Below are positions 54,605-64,000 of a stretch of DNA of 64,000 bases, piece by piece. The position numbers were made by a program, and so were the translations under genes. The number at the start of each line of letters is the position of its first letter. Within the stretch, counting starts at the first letter, position 1. Source of the stretch: Arsenicicoccus sp. oral taxon 190 (lineage in GTDB: Bacteria; Actinomycetota; Actinomycetes; Actinomycetales; Dermatophilaceae); assembly GCF_001189535.1 (NCBI RefSeq), contig NZ_CP012070.1, positions 2,232,001 to 2,296,000 on the forward strand. Direction: 5' to 3'. The notes under the pieces are model-generated. The model made no database searches and was not told where the DNA came from. It saw only the letters and a list, made by a program, of their open reading frames with translations.

Positions 54605-55660
54605 ATGGACCAGCAGCCCGAGCGCACCGGCGCCGAGGGGCGCCACGTGCCCGTGCTGCGCGACCGGATCATCGACCTCCTCTCCCCGGCCCTCACCCCC
54701 TCCGCCGCCAGCCCCACCCCGACGTATGTCGACGGCACGCTCGGCATGGGCGGCCACGCGCTGGCCGTGCTCACCGCCTGCCCGCAGGCCCGGGTCGTCG
54801 GCATCGACCGGGACACCGAGGCGCTGCGCCTGGCGGGGGAGCGGCTCGCAGGCTTCGGGGACCGGGTGACGCTGGTCCACGCCCGCTACGACGAGATCGG
54901 CGAGGTCCTCGACGACCTCGGCATCGACGGCGTGCAGGGGATCCTGCTCGACCTCGGGGTGTCCTCGCTGCAGCTGGACGAGGTGGACCGCGGCTTCGCC
55001 TACCGCGTCGACGCGCCGCTGGACATGCGGATGGACCAGTCGACCGGCATCACGGCCGCCGAGGTCCTCAACACCTACGCCCACGGCGACCTGGCCCGGG
55101 TGCTGCGCACCTACGGCGAGGAGAGGTTCGCCAAGCAGATCGCCTCGGCCGTGCTGCGCGAGCGCGAGGCCGAGCCCTTCACCACCTCCGGGCGGCTCGT
55201 CGACCTGCTGCGGCGGGTGATCCCCGCGGCGTCGCAGCGGCAGGGCGGCCACCCCGGCAAGCGGACCTTCCAGGCGCTGCGGATCGAGGTCAACGGCGAG
55301 CTCGCCTCCCTCGAGGCCGCGCTGCCCGCGGCGGTCGACGCCCTGGCCGTCGGCGGCCGGCTCGCCGTGCTGTCCTACCACTCGCTGGAGGACCGCCTCA
55401 CCAAGCAGGTCCTCGCCGCGGGGGCCCGCAGCACCGCGCCGCCCGACCTGCCGGTCGAGCTCCCGGAGCACGCCCCCTACCTGCGGCTGCTGACCCGCGG
55501 CGCGGAGGAGCCCGACCCGCAGGAGACGGCCGCCAACCCCCGGGCCGCCTCCGCCCGGCTGCGCGCCGCCGAGCGCACCCGCCCCAGCGCCCCCACCTCG
55601 CCGCCCGCCCGCCCGCATCGCACCACCCGGCACGCCCACCGGAAGGGATCGACCCCATGA
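54605..55660 (+). CDS. rsmH: 16S rRNA (cytosine-1402-N4)-methyltransferase RsmH
   Basis: A 351-residue SAM-dependent methyltransferase acting on C1402 of 16S rRNA. SAM-site features are TYVDGTLGMGGHALAVL and VVGIDRDTEALRLA, with LLDLGVSSLQLDEVDRGF and YHSLEDRLTKQ characteristic of RsmH. ATG 54605 has GAGGAGG upstream. The stop overlaps ftsL by ATGA. Confidence 0.96.
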   Translation: MDQQPERTGAEGRHVPVLRDRIIDLLSPALTPSAASPTPTYVDGTLGMGGHALAVLTACPQARVVGIDRDTEALRLAGERLAGFGDRVTLVHARYDEIGEVLDDLGIDGVQGILLDLGVSSLQLDEVDRGFAYRVDAPLDMRMDQSTGITAAEVLNTYAHGDLARVLRTYGEERFAKQIASAVLREREAEPFTTSGRLVDLLRRVIPAASQRQGGHPGKRTFQALRIEVNGELASLEAALPAAVDALAVGGRLAVLSYHSLEDRLTKQVLAAGARSTAPPDLPVELPEHAPYLRLLTRGAEEPDPQETAANPRAASARLRAAERTRPSAPTSPPARPHRTTRHAHRKGSTP

Positions 55661-56214
55661 GCCTGCTGCAGCCCGTCAACGCGCGCACGACCCCGGGGCG
55701 CGCCTACGATCGCCTCGTCGGGCAGCGTCCCCACCTGGAGGTCGTCCGCATGGCCAGCCGCAAGGCCTCTCAGGTCCCCTTCGTGGTGCTCGGCGCCATG
55801 ATGCTCACCCTGGGCCTGCTGGCGCTGCTGCTGCTCAACCTCACGCTCTCCCAGGGCTCCTACCAGCTCCACGCGCTCGAGGACGAGTCGGCATCCCTCA
55901 AGGACACGTCCGTCGCGCTGCGCCAGGACATCGACGACGTCTCCTCCGCCCGCAGGCTCGCCGCCAAGGCCCAGCAGCTCGGCATGGGGCCCGGCAACAC
56001 CCCCGCGTTCGTCGACCCACGGACCGGCACGGTGTCCGGCGTGGCGGAGCCCGCGACCCACGCCTCGGAATTTACGGTGGTGTCCGGTGGCCTCGCGGTC
56101 GCGCCGCAGGCGAAGCCCGACGACTCCACCATGGCGGCGGCGACGTCCGTGGCGGGGCTGGGCCTCGGCAACGGTCTCGTCGGCGGGCTCGCCGGGCTCC
56201 CGGTGGGCCGATGA
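55657..56214 (+). CDS. ftsL: FtsL-like cell division protein
   Basis: A 185-residue single-pass protein. A basic N-terminus precedes one long helix (VPFVVLGAMMLTLGLLALLLLNL) and then a coiled-coil stretch (LHALEDESASLKDTSVALRQDIDDVSS) as in FtsL/DivIC. The C-terminal tail is longer than usual and Ala/Gly-rich. Position between rsmH and ftsI is the classic ftsL slot, and the ATGA overlap couples it to rsmH. Confidence 0.8.
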   Translation: MSLLQPVNARTTPGRAYDRLVGQRPHLEVVRMASRKASQVPFVVLGAMMLTLGLLALLLLNLTLSQGSYQLHALEDESASLKDTSVALRQDIDDVSSARRLAAKAQQLGMGPGNTPAFVDPRTGTVSGVAEPATHASEFTVVSGGLAVAPQAKPDDSTMAAATSVAGLGLGNGLVGGLAGLPVGR

Positions 56215-56289
56215 CGCGGCGGCCCCAGGGTCGTCATACGGACGTGCAGGATCGCGCCCGCAGGGCGCACGACGGATCGAGGTGAGGGC

Positions 56290-58215
56290 GTGGCCGCGAC
56301 CCGACCGACCCGACCGGCCCGACAGCCTTCCCGGCCGGCGCGGCTGACCGGCTCCCGGTCCACGCTGCACCCCAAGCGGCGCGTCCGCGCGATGTTCATC
56401 GTGTCGTTGATCGTGCTCACCGTCTTCGCCGCCCAGCTGGTGCGGCTCCAGGGCTTCGACGCCGCGGCGCTGTCCGCGAAGTCGCTCGAGCAGCGGGCCG
56501 TGGTGCGCACCCTCCCGGCGGCGCGCGGCCAGATCACCGACTCCGCGGGGACCGTGCTCGCCCAGTCGCTGGAGCGCTACACCCTGATCGTGGACCAGCA
56601 GGCCGTGACGGAGTACTCCAAGCGCGTCAACAAGAAGCTCACCAAGGTCGGGGCCCAGGGGGCCGCCGCTGACATCGCCCCGCTGCTCGGCCTCGCCGAG
56701 GGCGACGTGCAGACCCGCCTGACCGGCAGCCGGCGGTGGTACCCCGTCGCGACCGACGTCACGCCGCTCGCCTGGCGCAAGATCCGCGCCCTCGGCATCC
56801 CCGGCCTGAGCGCCGACCTGACCACCAAGCGCGTCTACCCCACCGGGACCGCGGCGGCGTCGCTCGTCGGCGCCATGACCAACGCGGGCGCCCCCGCGGG
56901 CGGCATCGAGCAGCTCATGAACTCCACGCTCGGCGGCAAGCCCGGCAAGCAGTCCTACGAGCGGGCGCCCTCCGGGAAGATGATCCCCACCGGCGACCAG
57001 TCCCTCATCCCGGCCGTCCCGGGCCGCGACGTGCAGACGACGATCGACTCCGACCTGCAGTTCGTCGCGCAGAACGCCATCACCAAGGCCGTCATCGACC
57101 GCGAGGCGAGCAACGGCTACGTCGTCGCGATGGACGTGAAGACCGGCAAGCTCCTCGCGGTGGGCAACTACCCGACCTTCGACCCCGCCGACCTGAGCTC
57201 GCTCAACAAGGGCGGGACCATCTCGGACAAGGCCTTCCAGGAGCTCTTCGAGCCCGGGTCGACCGCCAAGGTCATGACCATGGCAGCCGTGCTGCAGGAG
57301 GGCGTCGCGACCCCGTCCACGCCGGTCACGGTGCCCTCCGAGCTGCCGCGCTCGGACAAGGTCTTCCACGACTCCGAGGAGCACGGGGTCCAGCACCTCA
57401 CGCTGAGCGGGGTCCTCGCGACCTCCTCCAACATGGGCACGATCCTCGCCGGCGAGAAGATCCCCGTCGACAAGCTCATGGACTACTTCCGCAAGTTCGG
57501 GCTCGGCCACACCACCGGCATCGGCTACCCCGGCGAGCAGCCCGGCATCGTGCCCCCCAACCCCACCGGCTCGCAGCGCTACACCGTGATGTTCGGCCAG
57601 GGCATGAACCTCAACGTCATCCAGTCGGCGAGCGTCTACCAGACCATCGCCAACGGCGGCGTCCGGCTCGCGCCCAGCCTGATCAACGGCCAGACCGGGG
57701 CGGACGGCAGGTTCACCGCCGCCAAGGCGCCCGAGCCGCAGCAGGTCATCAGCCCCGGCGTCGCCAAGCAGCTCACCGAGATGATGGAGTCCGTGGTGTC
57801 CGACCAGGGCACCGCCGGCAAGTACGCCTCGATCCCCGGCTACCGCGTCGCCGGTAAGACCGGGACCGCCGACCGCTACGACGAGAAGGTCGGCGGCTAC
57901 AGCGGCCACACCGCGTCCTTCATCGGTTTCGCGCCGGCGGACAACCCGCGGTTCGTCGTGGCGTGCACCCTGCAGAAGCCGGTCAGGGGCCACTACGGCG
58001 GCCAGACCTGCGGGCCGGTCTTCGCCGAGGTGATGAAGGCAGCCCTGGCGAAGTACCAGGTCGCGCCCAGCGGCAGCCCCGCACCCAACCTGCCCGTGAC
58101 CTCCGACGGCACGCCCCTGCACGCGACCGACGAGACGACCGACTCGGCGCGGACCACCGCCCGCAGCACGCAGCGCGGCACCGGCCAGGGTGGCACGGCC
58201 ACGGGGACGCGGTAG
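56290..58215 (+). CDS. ftsI: Penicillin-binding protein FtsI (PBP3 transpeptidase)
   Basis: A 641-residue class B PBP for septal peptidoglycan cross-linking. An N-terminal helix (FIVSLIVLTVFAAQLVRL) follows a basic tail, then the dimerisation domain (RGQITDSAGTVLA), and the transpeptidase domain with GSTAK (active Ser), SSN, and KTGTA. GTG 56290 has GAGGTGAGG upstream. Its TAG stop forms the start of the murE -10 box. Confidence 0.95.
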   Translation: MAATRPTRPARQPSRPARLTGSRSTLHPKRRVRAMFIVSLIVLTVFAAQLVRLQGFDAAALSAKSLEQRAVVRTLPAARGQITDSAGTVLAQSLERYTLIVDQQAVTEYSKRVNKKLTKVGAQGAAADIAPLLGLAEGDVQTRLTGSRRWYPVATDVTPLAWRKIRALGIPGLSADLTTKRVYPTGTAAASLVGAMTNAGAPAGGIEQLMNSTLGGKPGKQSYERAPSGKMIPTGDQSLIPAVPGRDVQTTIDSDLQFVAQNAITKAVIDREASNGYVVAMDVKTGKLLAVGNYPTFDPADLSSLNKGGTISDKAFQELFEPGSTAKVMTMAAVLQEGVATPSTPVTVPSELPRSDKVFHDSEEHGVQHLTLSGVLATSSNMGTILAGEKIPVDKLMDYFRKFGLGHTTGIGYPGEQPGIVPPNPTGSQRYTVMFGQGMNLNVIQSASVYQTIANGGVRLAPSLINGQTGADGRFTAAKAPEPQQVISPGVAKQLTEMMESVVSDQGTAGKYASIPGYRVAGKTGTADRYDEKVGGYSGHTASFIGFAPADNPRFVVACTLQKPVRGHYGGQTCGPVFAEVMKAALAKYQVAPSGSPAPNLPVTSDGTPLHATDETTDSARTTARSTQRGTGQGGTATGTR

Positions 58216-58218
58216 GTT
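58213..58218 (+). promoter_or_regulatory. -10 box TAGGTT containing the ftsI stop, for leaderless murE
   Basis: TAGGTT (58213-58218) begins with the ftsI TAG stop and lies 8 nt before GTG 58227. It would allow murE to be made independently of the upstream cluster. Confidence 0.45.
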
Positions 58219-58226
58219 CGACTCTC

Positions 58227-59900
58227 GTGTCATCCCCCTTCCCCCGCCCGACGACCATCACCCCCCTGCCGGTCGCCGACCTCGTCGCCACCCTGGGCGC
58301 GGAGCTGCACGCGGCTCCCGCCGAGGACGGTGAGCCGCCTGCGGCGGCCGGTCACGACGCCCCCGAGGCGGCCGTCCGTGGCGTCACCCTGGACTCCCGC
58401 ACGGTGCAGCCCGGCGACCTGTATGCCGCCCTGCCCGGCGCCCACGTCCACGGCGCCCGTTTCGCGGCGCAGGCCCGGGACGCCGGGGCCGCCGCCGTCC
58501 TCACCGACCAGGCCGGCCTGGACCTGGTGCGGGCGCAGGGCGTCGCGGCGCCGGTCCTGGTGGTGCCCGACCCCCGAGCCGCGCTCGGCCGGGCCGCGGC
58601 CGCGATCTACGGCCGGCCCGTGGGGGCGGCGCTGCTGACCTACGGGATCACCGGGACCAACGGCAAGACCACCACGGCCTACCTCGTCGACGGCGGGCTG
58701 CGGCGGCTCGGGCGGGTCACCGGCCTGGTCGGCACCATCGAGACCCGCATCGGCGACGAGCGGATCCGCAGCACCCGCACCACGCCCGAGTCCAGCGACC
58801 TGCAGGCGCTGCTCGCCGTCATGGCCGAGCGCGGCGTCGAGCGCTGCACCATGGAGGTCTCCAGCCACGCCCTGGTCATGCACCGCGTCGACGGGGTCGT
58901 CTACGACGTCGCCGCCTTCACCAACCTCTCCCAGGACCACCTGGACTTCCACGGGTCGATGGAGGACTACTACCGCGCCAAGGCCTCGCTCTTCACGCCC
59001 GAGCGCGCCCGCCGCGGGGTCGTCGTCGTCGACGACGAGTGGGGCAGCCGGCTCGCGCGGGAGGCCACCATCCCCGTGGTGACGGTGTCGGCGACCGGAC
59101 GGCCCGCCGACTGGCAGGTGACGGACCTCGGCGAGCGCAGGTTCGCCCTCACCGGTCCGGGCGCGCGGCTCGACCTCACGTGCCCGCTGCCCGGGGACTT
59201 CAACCAGGTCAACACGGCCGTCGCCGCGCTGATCCTCCACCTCGGGGGCGAGGACCTCGCGCAGGCGGCCGAGGCCGTGTGCGGCGACCCGCAGGTCCCG
59301 GGCCGGATGGAGCAGGTCCCGGGCCCGGCGGGCGCGCCGGTCGGGATCGTCGACTTCGCGCACACCCCCGACGCCATCACCGCCGCCCTGCAGGCGCTGC
59401 GCTCCCAGACCCGTGGCCGCCTCGTGGTGGTGCTCGGTGCCGGCGGCGACCGTGACGCGGGCAAGCGCCCGCGGATGGGGCAGGCCGCGGCCGCGGCCGC
59501 CGACGTCGTGATCGTGACCGACGACAACCCCCGCTCGGAGGATCCCTCGGCGATCCGGGCCGCGGTGCTGTCGGGCGTCGGTGACCAGCGCGGCCACCGC
59601 GACCAGGACGGCCACGGCGACCGGGTGCGGGAGGTGCCCGGCCGGGCCGACGCCATCGCCGCCGCCGTCGCGCTGGCCCGTGGGCCGCAGGACACCGTCG
59701 TGGTGCTCGGCAAGGGCCACGAGCAGGGTCAGGAGATCGCGGGGGAGACCCACCCCTTCGACGACCGCGAGCAGCTGCGGCAGGCCCTGCACGGGCGCCG
59801 GGCCGAGAGGCAGAAGCAGCAGCAGAAGCATGAGCCCGACCAGAGAGCAGGTGCACCTCAAGTGGAGGGTGAGATGGAGTCCGACGGAGGTGGCGCGTGA
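58227..59900 (+). CDS. murE: UDP-MurNAc-tripeptide ligase MurE (meso-diaminopimelate type)
   Basis: A 557-residue Mur ligase. ATP loop is GITGTNGKTTTAYL, with carbamylated-Lys region HGSMEDYYRAKASLF and the diaminopimelate-binding DNPRSEDP motif, so the added residue is probably meso-DAP. An insertion GDQRGHRDQDGHGD precedes the conserved VREVPGRADAI region and a charged Gln/Lys tail ends the protein. GTG 58227 is leaderless. The stop overlaps mraY by GTGA; murF is not between them. Confidence 0.93.
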   Translation: MSSPFPRPTTITPLPVADLVATLGAELHAAPAEDGEPPAAAGHDAPEAAVRGVTLDSRTVQPGDLYAALPGAHVHGARFAAQARDAGAAAVLTDQAGLDLVRAQGVAAPVLVVPDPRAALGRAAAAIYGRPVGAALLTYGITGTNGKTTTAYLVDGGLRRLGRVTGLVGTIETRIGDERIRSTRTTPESSDLQALLAVMAERGVERCTMEVSSHALVMHRVDGVVYDVAAFTNLSQDHLDFHGSMEDYYRAKASLFTPERARRGVVVVDDEWGSRLAREATIPVVTVSATGRPADWQVTDLGERRFALTGPGARLDLTCPLPGDFNQVNTAVAALILHLGGEDLAQAAEAVCGDPQVPGRMEQVPGPAGAPVGIVDFAHTPDAITAALQALRSQTRGRLVVVLGAGGDRDAGKRPRMGQAAAAAADVVIVTDDNPRSEDPSAIRAAVLSGVGDQRGHRDQDGHGDRVREVPGRADAIAAAVALARGPQDTVVVLGKGHEQGQEIAGETHPFDDREQLRQALHGRRAERQKQQQKHEPDQRAGAPQVEGEMESDGGGA

Positions 59901-60982
59901 AGGCGGTCCTGTTTGCGGCGGGGTTCTCCCTGCTCATCGCCCTGCTCGGCACCCCGGCCTACATCAGGTTCCTGGTGCGCAAGCACTACGGCCAGTTCGT
60001 CCGGGACGACGGGCCCACGTCGCACCACACCAAGCGCGGCACCCCGACGATGGGCGGCGCGGTCATCATCCTCGCGTCGCTGCTCGCCTACGCCCTGGCG
60101 CACCTGCTGACCTGGTGGCCACCGACGGCCTCCGGGCTCCTCGTGATGTTCCTGATGGCCGGGCTCGGCCTCGTGGGCTTCCTCGACGACTACATCAAGA
60201 TCTCCAAGCAGCGCAGCCTGGGCCTGCGGTCCTGGCAGAAGCTCGCCGGCCAGGGCCTCGTCGGGCTGATCTTCTCGGTGCTCGTGCTCGAGTTCCCCAA
60301 CAGCGCCGGGGTCACCCCCGCGTCGACGGTGATCTCCTCGGTGCGTGACACCAACCTCGACCTCGACCTCAGCTCGACCCTGCCGTGGGTGGGGGTGCTG
60401 CTCTTCGTCATCTGGGCCAACCTGATGATCGCGGGCACCAGCAACGGCGTGAACCTCACCGACGGTCTCGACGGGCTCGCGACCGGGGCGAGCACGATGG
60501 TGTTCGCGGCATACGTGATCATCGGGACCTGGCAGACCAACCAGAGCTGCGCGCTGTCCCCGTCCGCCAACTGCTACGAGGTGCGCGACCCGCGCGACCT
60601 CGCCGTCGTGGCGGCCTGCCTCATGGGCGCCTGCTTCGGCTTCCTGTGGTGGAACGGCTCGCCCGCCAAGATCTTCATGGGCGACACCGGCTCGCTCGCG
60701 CTGGGCGGCGGCCTGGCCGGGCTCGCGATCTGCACCCGCACCGAGCTCCTGGTGGTCATCCTCGGCGGCCTCTTCGTGCTGGAGACCCTGTCGGTGATCA
60801 TCCAGGTCGGGTCCTTCAAGGCGACGCGCAAGCGCGTCTTCCGTATGGCGCCGCTGCACCACCACTTCGAGCTGCTCGGCTGGGCGGAGATCACGGTCGT
60901 CATCAGGTTCTGGATCATCGCCGGGCTCTTCGTGGCGCTCGGCATCGGGTTGTTCTACGCGGAGTGGGTCGTGGGAGCGTGA
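59897..60982 (+). CDS. mraY: Phospho-MurNAc-pentapeptide transferase MraY
   Basis: A 361-residue membrane enzyme making lipid I from UDP-MurNAc-pentapeptide and undecaprenyl phosphate. About ten helices, with catalytic LDDYIK, NLTDGLDGLA, and FMGDTGSLALGG. The start GTG 59897 has GGAGG 6 nt upstream and overlaps murE. Confidence 0.96.
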   Translation: MKAVLFAAGFSLLIALLGTPAYIRFLVRKHYGQFVRDDGPTSHHTKRGTPTMGGAVIILASLLAYALAHLLTWWPPTASGLLVMFLMAGLGLVGFLDDYIKISKQRSLGLRSWQKLAGQGLVGLIFSVLVLEFPNSAGVTPASTVISSVRDTNLDLDLSSTLPWVGVLLFVIWANLMIAGTSNGVNLTDGLDGLATGASTMVFAAYVIIGTWQTNQSCALSPSANCYEVRDPRDLAVVAACLMGACFGFLWWNGSPAKIFMGDTGSLALGGGLAGLAICTRTELLVVILGGLFVLETLSVIIQVGSFKATRKRVFRMAPLHHHFELLGWAEITVVIRFWIIAGLFVALGIGLFYAEWVVGA

Positions 60983-60987
60983 CGGAG

Positions 60988-62483
60988 ATGAGCGACGAGA
61001 GCGCCGGGCCCTTCGACCCGGACTACGAGCCCCGACCGGGCCTGACCCACAAGGACGCCGACTGGTCCGGCCTGCGGGTGCTGGTCGTCGGCCTCGGGCG
61101 GTCGGGCTTCGCGGCCGCCGACGCGCTGCGGGAGCGGCTCGCCGTGGTCACCGCGATCAGCCCCGACGTGACCCCCCAGATCGAGGAGCACGCGCGGATC
61201 CTGGACATCCTCGGGGTCGAGGTGCTGCTCGGTGACGACGCCCCCGACGAGGTGCCCGAGGGCATCGAGCTGGTCGTGACGTCCCCGGGCGTGCCCCCGC
61301 ACAACCCGTTGCTCGCGCAGGCCGCCGCCGCCGGCATCCCGGTCTGGGGCGAGGTGGAGCTGGCGTGGCGGATGCGTCCGCAGACCGGCGCCGCCCCGTG
61401 GCTCGTGGTCACCGGCACCAACGGCAAGACCACGACGGTGACGATGCTCGAGTCGATCCTGCGGCACGGTGGCGCCCGGGCGATCGCGGCCGGCAACGTG
61501 GGGACGCCGATCATGGAGGTCATGCTCGACCCGACCCCGTGGGACGTCATCGCCGTCGAGCTGAGCTCCTTCCAGCTGCACTGGCAGCGCTCCCTGTCGC
61601 CGCTCGCGTCGGTGTGCCTCAACGTCGCCCCCGACCACCTCGACTGGCACGGGTCCTACGACGCCTACCTGCGCGCCAAGGGCAGCGTCTACGACCAGAC
61701 CCAGGTGGCCTGCGTCTACAACGTCCAGGACCCCCAGACCGAGCTGCTGGTCATGGAGGCCGAGGTCGTGGAGGGGTGCCGCGCCGTGGGCTTCACGCTC
61801 GGGGTGCCCGCCGTGAGCATGGTCGGCCTGGTCGACGACGTGCTGGCCGACCGGGCCTTCGTCGAGCAGCGACACACCGCGGCCGCCGAGCTCGCGACGC
61901 TCGCGGACCTGCAGGGCGACGCCCCCGGCGTGGCCCCGCACTACGTCGCCAACGCCCTCGCGGCCGCGGCGCTCGCGCGGGCCTACGGCGTCGGGCCGAT
62001 GGCGGTGCGGGACGGCCTGCGCGCCTACCGCCCCGAGGCGCACCGCATCGCCGAGGTGGCCGTGATCGACGGGGTCCGTTACGTCGACGACTCCAAGGCC
62101 ACCAACCCGCACGCGGCGGCCGCGTCCCTGGCCGCCTTCGAGCGGGTGGTGTGGATCGCCGGCGGGCTGCTCAAGGGCGCCGACGTCGAGGACCTGGTGC
62201 GCTCCCGCGCCGACCGGCTCGCCGGGGTCGTGCTCATGGGGCGCGACCGCGACCGGATCGCGCAGGCCCTGGCTCGACACGCGCCCGATGTGCCCGTGGT
62301 CGACGTCGCCAGCACCGACACTGGTGCCATGGCGCAGGTCGTGCGCGCGGCCACCTCGCTGGCGCAACCAGGCGACGTGGTGCTGCTCGCACCGGCCGCG
62401 GCGTCGATGGACATGTTCACCAACTACGGAGCCCGGGGCGACGCCTTCGTCGAGGCGGTGCGCCAGCTCGGAGGGAGCCCCGC

Positions 62484-62487
<4 letters not shown>
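60988..62487 (+). CDS. murD: UDP-MurNAc-L-alanine:D-glutamate ligase MurD
   Basis: A 499-residue Mur ligase adding D-Glu. It has the N-terminal Rossmann-like region VLVVGLGRSGFAAADAL, the ATP loop VTGTNGKTTTVTML, and later VNVAPDHLDWH and DDSKATNPHAA. ATG 60988 is preferred, with GGGAG 10 nt upstream; GTG 60979, overlapping the mraY stop, has the SD too close. It ends with an ATGA overlap into ftsW. Confidence 0.94.
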
Positions 62488-63721
<1,234 letters not shown>

Positions 63722-63725
<4 letters not shown>

Positions 63726-64000
63726 CCGCTGCTCCCACCGGCCCGGGCCGCCTCACGTCGGTCGTCCTGGCCGGCGGAGGCACGGCCGGGCACGTCTCGC
63801 CGCTGCTGGCCCTCGCCGACGAGCTCCGCCGTCGCGACCCGGAGGTGCGGATCACGGTGCTCGGCACCGCCTCCGGCCTGGAGACGCGGCTGGTCCCCGC
63901 GCGCGGCTACGACCTGCGGACCATCCCCAAGGTGGCCTTCCCGCGCCGCCCCTCCGCCGCGCTGCTGCGGCTGCCCGGCGCCCTCAAGGGGGCCGTCGAC
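63722..64000 (+). CDS. murG: UDP-GlcNAc transferase MurG, 3' end outside window
   Basis: The first 93 codons of the lipid II synthase MurG. The N-terminal glycine loop VVLAGGGTAGHVSPLLALADEL and ITVLGTASGLETRLVPARGYDL are diagnostic. The gene continues past the right edge. Confidence 0.93.

Overview
The window is very GC-rich DNA with dense, mostly C/G-ending codons, GTG/ATG starts, frequent 4-bp ATGA/GTGA gene overlaps and many TAnnnT -10 boxes placed 6-8 nt before a start codon. Gene content (HrdB-like sigma factor with an Ala/Lys/Asp-rich N-terminus, DUF4192, PAC2, DUF3488/transglutaminase, DUF222-HNH, MraZ-led division cluster, meso-DAP type MurE) points to an actinobacterium, most like the Intrasporangiaceae/Dermatophilaceae group. 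The family placement is inference. No rRNA, tRNA, CRISPR array, transposase, integrase or phage gene was seen; the window reads as ordinary chromosome, cut inside a ROK gene on the left and inside murG on the right.

Layout. 1-3.6 kb: carbohydrate genes (ROK regulator, sorbose-1-phosphate reductase-like dehydrogenase behind an operator/promoter, and a GH32 beta-fructosidase on the other strand). 3.7-12.3 kb: cholesterol-oxidase-type GMC flavoprotein, metA behind a SAM-I/IV-like structured leader, a small acidic ORF, an MpaB-family (DUF2236) protein, a secreted subtilase, a double-GNAT acetyltransferase and serA. 12.4-19.8 kb: a five-gene peptide-type ABC importer joined by ATGA overlaps, then a glutamine-synthetase-family enzyme and small ORFs. 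20.2-25.0 kb (minus): alpha/beta hydrolase, a degenerate acyl-CoA ligase paralogue and an intact acyl-CoA ligase, read in that order. 25.1-26.6 kb: a Cys-containing winged-helix regulator and a hemerythrin with a Cys/Gly-rich tail, transcribed from overlapping divergent -10 boxes. 26.6-36.7 kb: a large membrane protein, HrpA helicase, a DUF222-HNH protein and a secreted GH3 beta-glucosidase. 36.7-40.5 kb (minus): a membrane protein coupled to a three-part membrane/cupredoxin/Cu-nitrite-reductase fusion. 40.7-48.9 kb: PAC2 protein, family A polymerase coupled to SufE, EcsC, DUF1232, DUF4192, universal stress protein and the principal sigma factor. 49.0-53.6 kb (minus): MoxR - DUF58 - transglutaminase operon. 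53.9-64.0 kb: the division/cell-wall cluster mraZ-rsmH-ftsL-ftsI-murE-mraY-murD-ftsW-murG, from which murF is missing.

The observations I rate highest are the ligase pseudoenzyme next to its intact paralogue, the hemerythrin/regulator pair with a shared palindromic -10, the SAM-clan fold in front of metA, the membrane-anchored Cu-nitrite-reductase fusion, and the murF gap. No single cluster is clearly a wholly new system. All functional calls rest on reading motifs by eye, without database searches.
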